A stretch of 64,000 nt of DNA from Bacillus zhangzhouensis (GTDB lineage: Bacteria > Bacillota > Bacilli > Bacillales > Bacillaceae). Below the pieces are notes generated by a model. It searched no databases and was not told the origin of the DNA. It worked only from the letters and a program-made list of their open reading frames with translations. The stretch covers positions 306,919-370,918 of the forward strand of contig NZ_JOTP01000001.1 of the NCBI RefSeq assembly GCF_000715205.1. Reading direction: 5' to 3'. Position 1 is the first letter of the stretch. Each line of letters opens with the position of its first letter. The position numbers were made by a program, and so were the translations under genes. Shown piece by piece: positions 1 to 7,581 of the stretch.

Positions 1-452
1 CATCAGCTAACTTCTCAACGGATCTTCATTCACTTGGTCAATATGTTCAAGAGGGAAGAAGAGACTTGTTTGAAACGATCGTGAATGTAGACAAGCCGCG
101 ACATGAGCTTGTCATTGAAGCTGAAGAACAAGACCTTGATGGCTTGAATTATCTAGCAGGAAAAACGGTTGATTTCGTGAATAAAAAAGCATTTGAAGGG
201 ACGATGCTTGCCCATACAGATGGAAAAGTACCGAATCTAATCGTCACCATTCCTGAGATGGATGCTTATACATTCGGATATCTTGTTTACTTCTTCGAGA
301 AAGCATGTGCGATGTCTGGTTATTTACTAGGCGTCAATCCATTTGATCAGCCTGGAGTAGAAGCGTATAAAGTGAATATGTTTGCTTTATTAGGAAAACC
401 GGGCTTCGAAGAGAAAAAGGCAGAGCTTGAAAGCCGTTTAAAACAATCATAA
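1..452 (+). CDS. pgi: Glucose-6-phosphate isomerase, C-terminal part
   Basis: The reading frame is open from the first bases of the window (first full codon at 3) and gives about 149 residues beginning [13 protein letters not shown], the conserved C-terminal part of bacterial phosphoglucose isomerase. The enzyme interconverts glucose-6-phosphate and fructose-6-phosphate in the cytoplasm. The final third carries the typical [13 protein letters not shown] segment, whose lysine belongs to the active site in this family. The 5' two thirds lie outside the window. It is followed by YugN, YugO and YugP genes as in B. subtilis. The identification is firm; only the truncation by the window edge limits it. 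Confidence 0.96.
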
Positions 453-461
453 GAGCAAAAA

Positions 462-645
462 AGCACACCTTTGGATAAGGTGTGCCCTTTGTCTTCTTTT
501 CAGCGTGATTGAAAACCTTTGAAGTCTAGGAAGGACGAGCACTGGAGCGGAGCGAATTTGACATTCGTGAGCACCGGCGCGCAGGACTGACACCGAATGC
601 GAGGGTTTGTCTACACGCTGAGCACACCTTTGGATAAGGTGTGCC
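462..645. repeat. Structured small repeat flanked by duplicated terminator hairpins (copy A)
   Basis: A 25-nt palindromic terminator stem (GCACACCTT ... AAGGTGTGC) occurs twice, at 462-486 and 621-645, with identical sequence. Between them lies a GC-richer insert bounded by the inverted ends CAGCGTG (501-507) and CACGCTG (614-620). Its inner part, 563-619, contains a CATTCG/CGAATG hairpin. This core recurs with about four mismatches at 58938-58994, again between two copies of a local terminator. The first 23 nt of the insert (485-507) are the reverse complement of 11692-11714. No protein is likely to be encoded. Confidence 0.75.
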
Positions 646-653
646 TTTTTTTG
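621..653 (+). terminator. Rho-independent terminator downstream of pgi
   Basis: A nine-base-pair stem GCACACCTT/AAGGTGTGC with a five-base loop is followed by seven to eight T residues. The upstream twin at 462-486 is followed by only three T residues, so this distal copy looks like the functional one. Confidence 0.8.
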
Positions 654-693
654 TTTTCTCATGGTTTCAGTGCAAGCCTCCCTATGCTTCGTA

Positions 694-702
694 CATAGAA
701 TA
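694..702 (+). promoter_or_regulatory. Candidate SigK -10 element for the GerPA-like gene
   Basis: CATAGAATA matches the mother-cell SigK -10 consensus CATAnnnTA and lies 25 nt before the start codon. No convincing -35 (AC) element is seen at the usual spacing, so the call rests on the -10 and on the spore-type product. Confidence 0.4.
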
Positions 703-727
703 ATCAATAGAGGAGGGTGAAGAAGCG

Positions 728-946
728 ATGAGAACCAATCATATTTATATTCACGACATTTCCGGGCAGGCGATTGTCAACTTTGGCAATGTCGGACGAA
801 TCTGTTCGATGAGTGCTGTGAAGGACACATCAGGTGCTGGCAGTGCGAATGAGACTAGTACATCATCCAGCCAAAGCTTGTTTGATGCCACTTTTACAAA
901 TAATGTGCAAATGACGAGAGGAGGATGCATGAATTCCTCTCTTTAA
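728..946 (+). CDS. GerPA/GerPF-family spore germination-like protein
   Basis: The 72-residue product begins MRTNHIYIHDISGQ and carries the family signature VNFGNVGRICSMSAVKDTSGAGSA: a VNFGD-like turn, then a K...GSGS-like segment. These are typical of the GerPA/GerPF spore proteins, which help nutrients pass the coat and inner layers. A strong GAGGAGGGTG ribosome site precedes the ATG. The C-terminal third is Ser/Thr-rich and differs from canonical GerP proteins, so the exact role is unknown. It is a single gene, not part of a gerP operon, and the next gene starts 29 bases downstream. A mother-cell SigK-type -10 upstream would fit a spore function. Confidence 0.7.
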   Translation: MRTNHIYIHDISGQAIVNFGNVGRICSMSAVKDTSGAGSANETSTSSSQSLFDATFTNNVQMTRGGCMNSSL

Positions 947-975
947 CGAACCCTAAACAAAAAGGAGGGTTTCGT

Positions 976-1377
976 ATGATTCATGTACCATCCAGGCTGA
1001 CAGATGAAAGCTTTTCTCTTTATCATTTGGAAGAAACCATGAAGCCGCTAGGCTATGTCATTAATGGCAATTGGGATTATGATCACGGGTATTTTGATTA
1101 TAAAATTGATAACCGTGATGGCTATACCTTTCTCAGAGTTCCTTTTACAGCCGAGAAAGGTCAACTGGATCAGCCAGGCGTTGTAGTGAAAATGGGACAT
1201 CCATTTCTCTTAAAGCATGTGTATCAAGACAAATTAGATGATCATGCGATGGTTGGAAATGCGGGAGCATCCTTTAACCAATTCCAAGAACCAAAAGAGA
1301 AAGATGGAGATGTGTCTAAAGCTTATACCGAAGTTGGCTTTTCACTCGTCAAGGAATTAGAAGATGCACTGCTTTAA
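976..1377 (+). CDS. yugN: YugN-like family protein
   Basis: A 133-residue cytoplasmic protein without signal peptide or membrane segments, beginning MIHVPSRLTDESFSLYHLEE. By sequence style and position (after pgi, convergent with yugO) it is the YugN family, whose function is not known. I chose the ATG at 976 because AAAGGAGGG lies just before it; an upstream ATG at 925 would overlap the GerPA-like gene and lacks a ribosome site. The stop codon overlaps that of yugO by four bases on the other strand, with no terminator between the two convergent genes. Confidence 0.8.
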   Translation: MIHVPSRLTDESFSLYHLEETMKPLGYVINGNWDYDHGYFDYKIDNRDGYTFLRVPFTAEKGQLDQPGVVVKMGHPFLLKHVYQDKLDDHAMVGNAGASFNQFQEPKEKDGDVSKAYTEVGFSLVKELEDALL

Positions 1378-2360
1378 AGGCTGATTAGCTCATCCTCTGG
1401 ATGAAGCTCATATCCAAAAGGAGGATTCATCATGGGTCCTTCTTTTTTTTGTACACCTACAATGATCACATGATGCTCTAGAAAGTGATGGAGCGCCGTT
1501 AAGAACGTTTCTCCCGCTAATGAAGCTGGTACGGGAATGATGGTGACATGTTTATGCAGTGTCATATGTCGTTTTTTCTTTAATGTCATGAGCTGTTCCT
1601 TTAAAAGAAAATGTTCGACCATTAAATGATTGACAGCATCAGATGTATGGATGACTTGATTGGCTCCAGCACGCTCGGCATTTTTTACGTAACGATCTGT
1701 TAAGATCTCAATTAAGCAGTATAACGAAGGATTTAATCCTTTTGCGGCGAGCAAGGTTAAGACACTCTGCATATCGGCTGTCACTTCATTTTCATGCTGA
1801 TCCGCGGTAATCATGAGTGTATCAGCGCCTGTAATATTGGCTTTGCGAAGTGTGACATCTTCCGTTCCATGCCCTTTAATAAAATGAACATTTTCTAAAA
1901 GAGGTCCTTCCTTCAAGGAGTCATCAATGAGCACAATGGGCATGGCCGGATCAATCGTTTGGAAGGATTGAAGCAGTTTGCTCGTTTTCTCATTCCAGCC
2001 GACGATAATCAGGTGTCCTTTCCCTTTAAAAGCAACTTTCCCCTCTACATAATGGTGCTGCTTGCTAAACACAGCTGCGGCGAGCGTGGCGAAGTAAGCA
2101 GTGATAAAGCTTGCGCCGATAAAAATCAGAGCCATACCAGCCACTTGTCCAGGCATGGTTTGTGGCACAAAATCACCGTATCCAACAGTAGAGATTGTAA
2201 TGAGTGCCCACCAGATCCCATCAAAGATCGTATGGTACTGCTTTGGTTCAAGGAAGACAATTAATTGACCAAAAAAAAGAAGTATGAAACAAATAATGAT
2301 GGCAATGCGAAAATAAAGAGGCCACCTTAGCCAAGCGATAAATAAACGGTTTGATTTCAT
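1374..2360 (-). CDS. yugO: YugO-type potassium channel with RCK domain
   Basis: A 328-residue membrane protein. Two membrane helices (about 17-36 and 73-98) flank a pore loop with the K+ selectivity filter TVGYGD at 58-63. The remainder is a cytoplasmic RCK/TrkA-N domain with a Rossmann-type start (IIVGWNEKT, about 118-126) and a C-terminal TrkA-C-like part. In B. subtilis YugO conducts potassium and supports electrical signalling in biofilms. There it is co-transcribed with mstX (Mistic); I see no mstX-like frame upstream here, so this channel would be expressed alone. Confidence 0.9.
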   Translation of the reverse strand: MKSNRLFIAWLRWPLYFRIAIIICFILLFFGQLIVFLEPKQYHTIFDGIWWALITISTVGYGDFVPQTMPGQVAGMALIFIGASFITAYFATLAAAVFSKQHHYVEGKVAFKGKGHLIIVGWNEKTSKLLQSFQTIDPAMPIVLIDDSLKEGPLLENVHFIKGHGTEDVTLRKANITGADTLMITADQHENEVTADMQSVLTLLAAKGLNPSLYCLIEILTDRYVKNAERAGANQVIHTSDAVNHLMVEHFLLKEQLMTLKKKRHMTLHKHVTIIPVPASLAGETFLTALHHFLEHHVIIVGVQKKEGPMMNPPFGYELHPEDELISL

Positions 2361-2486
2361 TGGACTCTTCCTTTCAGGAGACTGCTAATGTCAGTATGCC
2401 CGATTGAGGAAACATTTTTTCATCTTCGGCATGTATTGAAACAGATCCCATATCGTAAAATAAGAGAGGAGAAGGAGGGAATTCGA

Positions 2487-2711
2487 ATGTCGTTCGTTCA
2501 AAAGACCGTACTTCTTTTTATTGGCGCACACTTTTTGTCATCTGCTGTGATCTTATTAGTGTTTGATTTAAACGCTATGAATCATTTCACGAGTGATTTC
2601 TCGTGGCTGCTCTTTTTTCAAGACCTATATGGGACAGTGACCTTTTATACAGCATGCTTAGGAATGTTTTTCTTTTTCATTGGAGCAGTCATCCCCCTTA
2701 AAAAGACCTAG
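2487..2711 (+). CDS. Small membrane protein of unknown function
   Basis: A 74-residue protein starting MSFVQKTVLLFIGAHFLSS, with two hydrophobic segments (about 6-25 and 48-68) joined by an acidic, Asn/Ser-containing linker. The ATG at 2487 is preceded by GGAGGG at good spacing; a longer frame from 2388 has no ribosome site. I do not recognise the family. It stands between yugO (divergent) and yugP (same strand, 71 nt downstream). No terminator is visible after it, so it may share a transcript with yugP. Confidence 0.6.
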   Translation: MSFVQKTVLLFIGAHFLSSAVILLVFDLNAMNHFTSDFSWLLFFQDLYGTVTFYTACLGMFFFFIGAVIPLKKT

Positions 2712-2782
2712 TGCTTTTTGCTGTACACATTACATAAAAGTATTTAAAATTGCAAATAAATATATAAAATAAAAGGAAGCTG

Positions 2783-3466
2783 ATGAGCATGCTGTTTTTT
2801 TATTTTTTAACATTTGCCGCATTGGGATTGTCATTTTGGGCACAATTTAAAGTGAAGAATAATTTTGAAAAGTATTCAAAGGTCGAAGCAGCTAGTATGA
2901 AAACAGGTGCTGAAACCGCTCGATATATTTTAGATCGCAACGGGTTATACGACGTACCTGTTGAACCGGTAAGAGGAACTTTGACTGATCATTACGACCC
3001 GACGCAGCGTGTGGTTCGTTTATCTGAACCAGTGTATTATGGCCATTCTATTTCGGCCATTTCAGTCGCATCGCACGAGGTTGGACATGCCTTGCAGCAT
3101 CAGGAATCCTATGGTGCGCTTGTTTTGAGACATAAGATCTTCCCTGTCGTGAACTTTGCATCTGGTGTTGCCCCGCTTCTTTTCCTTGGAGGATTATTGC
3201 TTGGCAGCCTTAACTTAATCGGGCTTGGGATCATTTTGTTCTCAGCTGCTGTATTTTTTCAGCTTGTGACATTGCCTGTCGAGTTTAATGCAAGTTCTCG
3301 TGCAAAAGATATCATTGTTTCAGAAGGAATCATTAGAAGCAGTGAAGAAAGAGGCGTGAACAAGGTGTTAAATGCTGCAGCACTTACGTATGTAGCAGCG
3401 GCACTTGTCTCCCTGTTTGAATTGCTTCGTTTTGTAATGATCTTCCTAAATGGCCGTAATGATTAA
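2783..3466 (+). CDS. yugP: YugP zinc metalloprotease-like membrane protein
   Basis: A 227-residue protein with an N-terminal membrane anchor, the zinc-binding helix HEVGH at 98-102, and a hydrophobic hairpin around 120-165. This is the layout of the YugP/Zn_peptidase_2 family, membrane-bound putative neutral metallopeptidases whose substrates are unknown. The conserved EFNASSRA segment near 168-175, with the Glu as likely third zinc ligand, is present. AAAGGAAG precedes the ATG. A terminator-like hairpin follows immediately and abuts the next gene. Confidence 0.88.
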   Translation: MSMLFFYFLTFAALGLSFWAQFKVKNNFEKYSKVEAASMKTGAETARYILDRNGLYDVPVEPVRGTLTDHYDPTQRVVRLSEPVYYGHSISAISVASHEVGHALQHQESYGALVLRHKIFPVVNFASGVAPLLFLGGLLLGSLNLIGLGIILFSAAVFFQLVTLPVEFNASSRAKDIIVSEGIIRSSEERGVNKVLNAAALTYVAAALVSLFELLRFVMIFLNGRND

Positions 3467-3476
3467 TTGACGCCAG

Positions 3477-3516
3477 AGGAGGTGAGCCCTTACCAATGTT
3501 AGGTAAGGGTTTTTTT
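3477..3516 (+). promoter_or_regulatory. Perfect Shine-Dalgarno, then terminator-like hairpin and T-run abutting the yugS start
   Basis: AGGAGGTGA (3477-3485) is directly followed by the stem CCCTTACC (3487-3494), a seven-base loop, the stem GGTAAGGG (3502-3509) and seven T residues (3510-3516). The last two T residues begin the TTG start of yugS. Folded, the hairpin would bring the ribosome site to about six nucleotides from TTG. The loop holds an ATG (3496) in another frame that opens a 28-codon reading frame ending at 3582. It could end yugP transcripts, control yugS, or both. Confidence 0.6.
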
Positions 3517-4807
3517 GTATATTTTAAACGTATTTTTAGTCATATTACTCATTGCTGCGACAGCATTCTTTGTTGTCACTGAATTTGCGATTGTGAAAAT
3601 TAGAGACTCCAAAATCAACCAGCTGATTGAAAGTGGTGATAAAAGAGCCATCCATGTTCAAAAGCTGACATCCAATCTCGATGAATATTTATCCGCCTGT
3701 CAACTTGGTATCACCATCACTGCTTTAGGTTTAGGGTGGTTAGGTGAGCCGACGGTGGAGCATTTTCTGCATCCGCTTTTTGATAAAATGGGGCTTCATT
3801 CAGCATTGACAGACATCTTATCGTTTATCATTGCATTTGTGATCATTACGTTTTTACATGTCGTCGTTGGAGAACTGGCGCCGAAAACAATTGCCATTCA
3901 GAAGGCAGAGGCTGTCAGTCTTGTGACGGCAAAACCACTGATTTTTTTCTATAAAGTCATGTACCCGTTTATTAAGGCGTTAAATGGTGCTGCGCGAGGC
4001 ATTGTGAAATTATTTGGTTTTCATTCTGTCAAAGAACATGAGGTGGCGATCAGTGAAGAAGAATTGCGTCTCATTTTGTCTGAAAGCTACCAGAAGGGAG
4101 AAATCAACCAATCTGAATACAAATATGTGAATAAAATATTTGAATTTGATAACCGAGTGGCGAGAGAGATCATGATCCCTCGTACAGAAATATCAGCCAT
4201 TGAGATTGAACAGACGCTTGAGGACGTCACGCATTATATGCTGAATGAAAGGTACACACGCTATCCTGTCATCAAAGAAGACAAAGATCACGTGATTGGT
4301 GTCATCAATAGCAAAGATGTCTTTAAAGCAAGCTTCCTGAACCAAGAGGTTTCCATTGAAGACTTAATGCGTCCGGTGATTCGGGTGATTGAAAGCACCC
4401 CTGTTCAGGAATTGCTTATTTTGATGCAAAAGGAACGGATTCATATGTCGGTGCTTGTAGACGAATACGGCGGAACAGCCGGGCTTGTTACAGTAGAAGA
4501 CATACTAGAGGAAATTGTGGGAGAGATTCGGGACGAATATGATCAGGATGAGACCCCACATATTGTGAAAAAAGGGGACTTCCACTATGTGATGGACGGG
4601 AAAGCCTTGATTGATGAAGTAAACGATTTATTGGATTTAGCTATTGAGAATGATGATGTCGATACAATTGCTGGCTGGATGATGACGCATAAATTCGATA
4701 TTGATATTGGAGATACGATTGAAGCAGAAGGCTGTGAATTTAAAATCTTAGATGCAGAAGACCATCATATTCGTACCATTGAAATAAAAAAGATTCACTT
4801 TTCTTAA
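3515..4807 (+). CDS. yugS: YugS: CNNM / CBS / CorC-HlyC membrane protein
   Basis: A 430-residue protein with an N-terminal CNNM membrane domain (about 1-190, helices near 3-22, 55-75, 97-125 and 132-150), a pair of CBS domains (about 215-335) and a C-terminal CorC_HlyC domain (about 350-428). Such proteins are linked to divalent cation, especially Mg2+, export or tolerance. The predicted start is TTG in the T-run at 3515, because the homology-like protein begins there. The perfect ribosome site lies 29 nt upstream across a hairpin, so the start needs checking. A one-base shorter T-run would instead fuse the gene to an ATG at 3496. Confidence 0.85.
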   Translation: MYILNVFLVILLIAATAFFVVTEFAIVKIRDSKINQLIESGDKRAIHVQKLTSNLDEYLSACQLGITITALGLGWLGEPTVEHFLHPLFDKMGLHSALTDILSFIIAFVIITFLHVVVGELAPKTIAIQKAEAVSLVTAKPLIFFYKVMYPFIKALNGAARGIVKLFGFHSVKEHEVAISEEELRLILSESYQKGEINQSEYKYVNKIFEFDNRVAREIMIPRTEISAIEIEQTLEDVTHYMLNERYTRYPVIKEDKDHVIGVINSKDVFKASFLNQEVSIEDLMRPVIRVIESTPVQELLILMQKERIHMSVLVDEYGGTAGLVTVEDILEEIVGEIRDEYDQDETPHIVKKGDFHYVMDGKALIDEVNDLLDLAIENDDVDTIAGWMMTHKFDIDIGDTIEAEGCEFKILDAEDHHIRTIEIKKIHFS

Positions 4808-4838
4808 AAAACCTCGGAGCTCTTGACGAGGTTTTTTT
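4806..4838 (+). terminator. Terminator after yugS
   Basis: The stem AACCTCG/CGAGGTT with a nine-base loop is followed by a run of T, directly after the yugS stop codon. Confidence 0.85.
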
Positions 4839-4944
4839 GCTTGGTAAACTTTAGGTGGGAAGATTGATTTCTGCCAATTGTCAGTGATTTGTTTCACATA
4901 AAAAGGGTATGGTTTTATAGAAATAACAAAAAGGAGCAGCTCAT

Positions 4945-5346
4945 ATGAAAAAAATCAATGTACAAACAGACAGACGCGATGAGATGATAGACGTCACGCA
5001 CGAAGTCCATCAATATGTCAGGGAAACAGGTATCCAAAACGGAACCGTCATTGTCTATTGTCCACATACGACAGCAGGGATCACCATTAATGAAAATGCG
5101 GACCCAGATGTCAAACGAGATATGCTGCGCCGGCTTGACGAAGTCTTTCCGTGGGAACATCCAAAGGACCGGCACATGGAAGGAAATACAGCAGCACACA
5201 TGAAGGCTAGTTATACGGGCGCATCTCAGCATGTTCCCATCGATCACGGTGATCTTGTGCTTGGAACATGGCAGGGAATATATTTCTGTGAGTTTGACGG
5301 GCCAAGACATCGTCATTTTTATGTTCAGGTGTCATCAAACAAGTGA
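4945..5346 (+). CDS. yugU: YugU, UPF0047/YjbQ family protein
   Basis: A 133-residue protein with the UPF0047 hallmarks: [13 protein letters not shown] at about 41-53 and the C-terminal stretch [17 protein letters not shown]. Members are small trimeric proteins; some show weak thiamine-phosphate synthase activity in vitro, but the physiological role is unsettled. AAGGAGCAGC precedes the ATG. The stop codon overlaps a possible GTG of the following monooxygenase gene, suggesting translational coupling in a small operon. The position next to tgl matches B. subtilis. Confidence 0.88.
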   Translation: MKKINVQTDRRDEMIDVTHEVHQYVRETGIQNGTVIVYCPHTTAGITINENADPDVKRDMLRRLDEVFPWEHPKDRHMEGNTAAHMKASYTGASQHVPIDHGDLVLGTWQGIYFCEFDGPRHRHFYVQVSSNK

Positions 5347-5360
5347 GGTGTGAGAGAAAG

Positions 5361-6410
5361 ATGGGTGAATTCACAACGCTACTACAAATCAAACATGGGA
5401 TCATCCAAGCCCCAATGGCAGGGGGAGCCGTGACGCCGCAGCTCGCAGCAGCTGTTTCGCAGTATGGGGGACTTGGTAGCTTAGCAAGTGGTTATGTGCA
5501 GCCTGAAAACATGAGAAAGCAGATCAGGCAGGTCAAAGAGCTCACATCTCGTCCATTTCAGGTCAATGTCTTTGTACCAGAGCCAATTCCAGATGTAAAA
5601 AAAGAGGATGTGGCATTTTGGGAAAAACGGCTGCCTGTATTACCAAAAGCACATATGATGCCTAGCGAAGAGGAATTATGGGATGATTTTGAACAGAAAA
5701 TCAACATTCTTCAAGAAGAAGATGTGCCTATCGTTTCATTTACATTCGCCTGTCCGAATGAGCAAACGATTCATCGCTTAAAACAAAAGAGGATCTTTTT
5801 AATAGGAACAGCCACAACAAAAGAGGAAGCATTGCTTTTAGAGGAAAAAGGAATGGATGCCATTGTCCTACAGGGAAGTGAAGCAGGGGGACACCGCGGC
5901 ACCTTTTTACCTTCAAAAGGAGATGCCTTGCAGGGATTGATCAGTTTAATGTCTGACGTCAAACAGACATGTCATGTGCCTTTGATCGCCGCAGGGGGCA
6001 TCATGGATCGAGCAGGTGTGAAAGCAGCCATGGAGCTTGGAGCGGATGCTGTCCAAATCGGTACACGATTTTTAGCCAGTCAAGAAAGCGCTGCAGCGGA
6101 AGTGTACAAAAACGCCATTTTACAGGCAGAAGGCAGTGACACAAAGGTCACAAGGCTTTTTTCTGGGAAAAGAGCAAGAGGCATTGTGAATCAGTGGATG
6201 GAGGAAGAAAAGCCGCATGAAGATAAGGTTCTTCCCTATCCAGTACAGCATGTATGGACAACACCTATGCGAAAAACGGCAGCTGCTGAGGGAAATTCTG
6301 AACAAATGGCTCTTTGGGCAGGACAGGGCGTTGGCCGCATTCAATCCATTTTAACCGTCGAAGACATCATGAACGAACTCACGCAGACATCAATTCATGA
6401 GGGGGTATGA
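5361..6410 (+). CDS. Nitronate monooxygenase-like FMN enzyme
   Basis: A 349-residue TIM-barrel flavoprotein of the nitronate monooxygenase (2-nitropropane dioxygenase) family. Visible motifs are GIIQAPMAGG near the N-terminus, QGSEAGGHRG, containing the family's active-site histidine, and the FMN-phosphate loop segments AAGGI and GADAVQIGTRFLA. Such enzymes oxidise toxic alkyl nitronates such as propionate-3-nitronate using O2. I place the start at ATG 5361 with GAGGTG upstream; GTG 5343 overlapping yugU is an alternative. It is absent from the corresponding B. subtilis locus as I remember it, so it may be a lineage-specific insertion. Confidence 0.85.
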   Translation: MGEFTTLLQIKHGIIQAPMAGGAVTPQLAAAVSQYGGLGSLASGYVQPENMRKQIRQVKELTSRPFQVNVFVPEPIPDVKKEDVAFWEKRLPVLPKAHMMPSEEELWDDFEQKINILQEEDVPIVSFTFACPNEQTIHRLKQKRIFLIGTATTKEEALLLEEKGMDAIVLQGSEAGGHRGTFLPSKGDALQGLISLMSDVKQTCHVPLIAAGGIMDRAGVKAAMELGADAVQIGTRFLASQESAAAEVYKNAILQAEGSDTKVTRLFSGKRARGIVNQWMEEEKPHEDKVLPYPVQHVWTTPMRKTAAAEGNSEQMALWAGQGVGRIQSILTVEDIMNELTQTSIHEGV

Positions 6411-6414
6411 CAGG

Positions 6415-6663
6415 ATGGACATCTTAACCCATTCATACCGAAAAAAAGGACAAATCGAATTCGTGTTTGATGCTTTTCCGCACTCTTCTGCCGTCCTTAC
6501 CCCCATTCGTCATTACTATTTTGTTCGTTACGTGAAATGGAGCCGGCACGATCCCCCGGTCACTAGAAACGATCTAGAAGAAATGGAGATCCTTGCGAAC
6601 AAAATGCTTGGCACGCTCCAAGATTATCGCAAACGCAAGGCATACAAAGGCCCCTTGTCATAA
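6415..6663 (+). CDS. Small protein of unknown function
   Basis: An 82-residue basic protein starting MDILTHSYRKKGQIEFVFDA, rich in aromatic residues (HYYFVRYVKWSRHD) and ending in a Lys/Arg-rich tail. It is predicted to be soluble, and I do not recognise the family. The ATG at 6415 has GAGGGGG nine bases upstream, and that ribosome site overlaps the end of the monooxygenase gene, so the two are probably co-transcribed. The shared bidirectional terminator with tgl overlaps the last codons. Confidence 0.55.
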   Translation: MDILTHSYRKKGQIEFVFDAFPHSSAVLTPIRHYYFVRYVKWSRHDPPVTRNDLEEMEILANKMLGTLQDYRKRKAYKGPLS

Positions 6664-6686
6664 CCAATAGACAAGAGGCCTTTTTT
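6646..6686. terminator. Bidirectional terminator between the small protein gene and tgl
   Basis: A long stem AAAGGCCCCTTGTC / GACAAGAGGCCTTTT with T-runs on both strands lies between two convergent stop codons. Confidence 0.85.
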
Positions 6687-7425
6687 AGCTGCCGAACATT
6701 TGCCTGAGATAAATGACATCCATCCGGGTGGTCTGCGGCAATAAATAAGCGGATTGAACAGCACCTGGCCGCCTTCTGTTATTTAATTTGTCAATAATTT
6801 CTGCTGCTGTTAAAATCCCAAGCCCATGACCGTAATATTGATCTTCTCCTAAGTAAATGACATTTTCTCCACGCCATTGTGACTGCTGATAGCTAAACTC
6901 CGGATTCTCGAAATATAAACAATCTCCGTAAATAAAATCATTTCCGCGCTCTGTATAAATCGACAATGTATCATAATGCCAGTCATACAGCGTTAAACTT
7001 CGAAGCCTTCGATTGAACTTCTCGTCTCCTACCGTTTGCAGGACCCCCATATAAAACACAATGACAATTGCCGTTGCACATTCGAATGCATATTTTGAGC
7101 CATTTTCAAAAATGTCTTTGATCCCTTTAGATGGTTCAACTTGATAGCGTAATTCTAGTGCTCCTGCCTCTGATACACGCCAAAATGCGTCATTTGCACG
7201 AGACCTTTGAAAGATGGCAAATGAGGCACCACTTTTATTCAAATCTCTTGCGGCATTCATAATGTTCGATCTTAAGGTCACCTCAAATAACAAATCAGAT
7301 GCTTGCCTATAGCGGAACGTATCATTTGATGCTTGTAACTGCATCAAAATGATTCGTTTTTGTCCCTCTAGCTGGAATGATGCCAGCTGCTCATTTGTCA
7401 CTGGCTGTCCTGAAAGGATAATCAT
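6685..7425 (-). CDS. tgl: Protein-glutamine gamma-glutamyltransferase (spore coat transglutaminase)
   Basis: A 246-residue protein matching B. subtilis Tgl (245 residues). Tgl forms gamma-glutamyl-lysine cross-links in spore coat proteins such as GerQ. The catalytic residues fall at the same numbers as known for B. subtilis Tgl: Cys116 in YAFECATA, Glu187 in WRGEN and His200 in YYGHGLG. The start at 7425 (MIILSGQ) follows an AAAAGGGGG ribosome site and gives the expected length; a longer frame upstream is not supported. A SigK-type -10 just upstream fits late mother-cell expression. Confidence 0.95.
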   Translation of the reverse strand: MIILSGQPVTNEQLASFQLEGQKRIILMQLQASNDTFRYRQASDLLFEVTLRSNIMNAARDLNKSGASFAIFQRSRANDAFWRVSEAGALELRYQVEPSKGIKDIFENGSKYAFECATAIVIVFYMGVLQTVGDEKFNRRLRSLTLYDWHYDTLSIYTERGNDFIYGDCLYFENPEFSYQQSQWRGENVIYLGEDQYYGHGLGILTAAEIIDKLNNRRRPGAVQSAYLLPQTTRMDVIYLRQMFGS

Positions 7426-7448
7426 ATGAAAAGCGCCCCCTTTTGTAT

Positions 7449-7457
7449 TAGCGTATG
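7449..7457 (-). promoter_or_regulatory. Candidate SigK -10 for tgl
   Basis: On the minus strand CATACGCTA matches the SigK consensus CATAnnnTA, 24 nt before the tgl start codon. The -35 element is not convincing. Tgl is known to be made in the mother cell. Confidence 0.45.
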
Positions 7458-7525
7458 CGCGATGCTTGGGCAAGGAATCAATTTGTGAAAATAAACAAAA
7501 ATGCATCCTTTTTATTTGAAAAACA

Positions 7526-7552
7526 TGAAAATAATATAAAGATGTCCGATAT
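7526..7552 (+). promoter_or_regulatory. SigD-type flagellar/chemotaxis promoter
   Basis: TGAA (7526-7529), a 15-nt spacer and TCCGATAT (7545-7552) match the SigD consensus TAAA-N15-GCCGATAT with two mismatches, 29 nt upstream of the first chemoreceptor gene. Confidence 0.75.
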
Positions 7553-7581
7553 AAAACATAACCTTTAAAAGGAGGAAAAAC

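Noticed and set aside
447..707. 86-codon minus-strand frame downstream of pgi
   Set aside because: It runs through the duplicated terminators and the structured repeat, has no ribosome site and repeats part of its own sequence because of the duplication.
4880..4912. GGGTAT resembling a SigB -10 upstream of yugU
   Set aside because: No GTTTAA-like -35 at 12-14 nt spacing; the nearest hexamer is a poor match.
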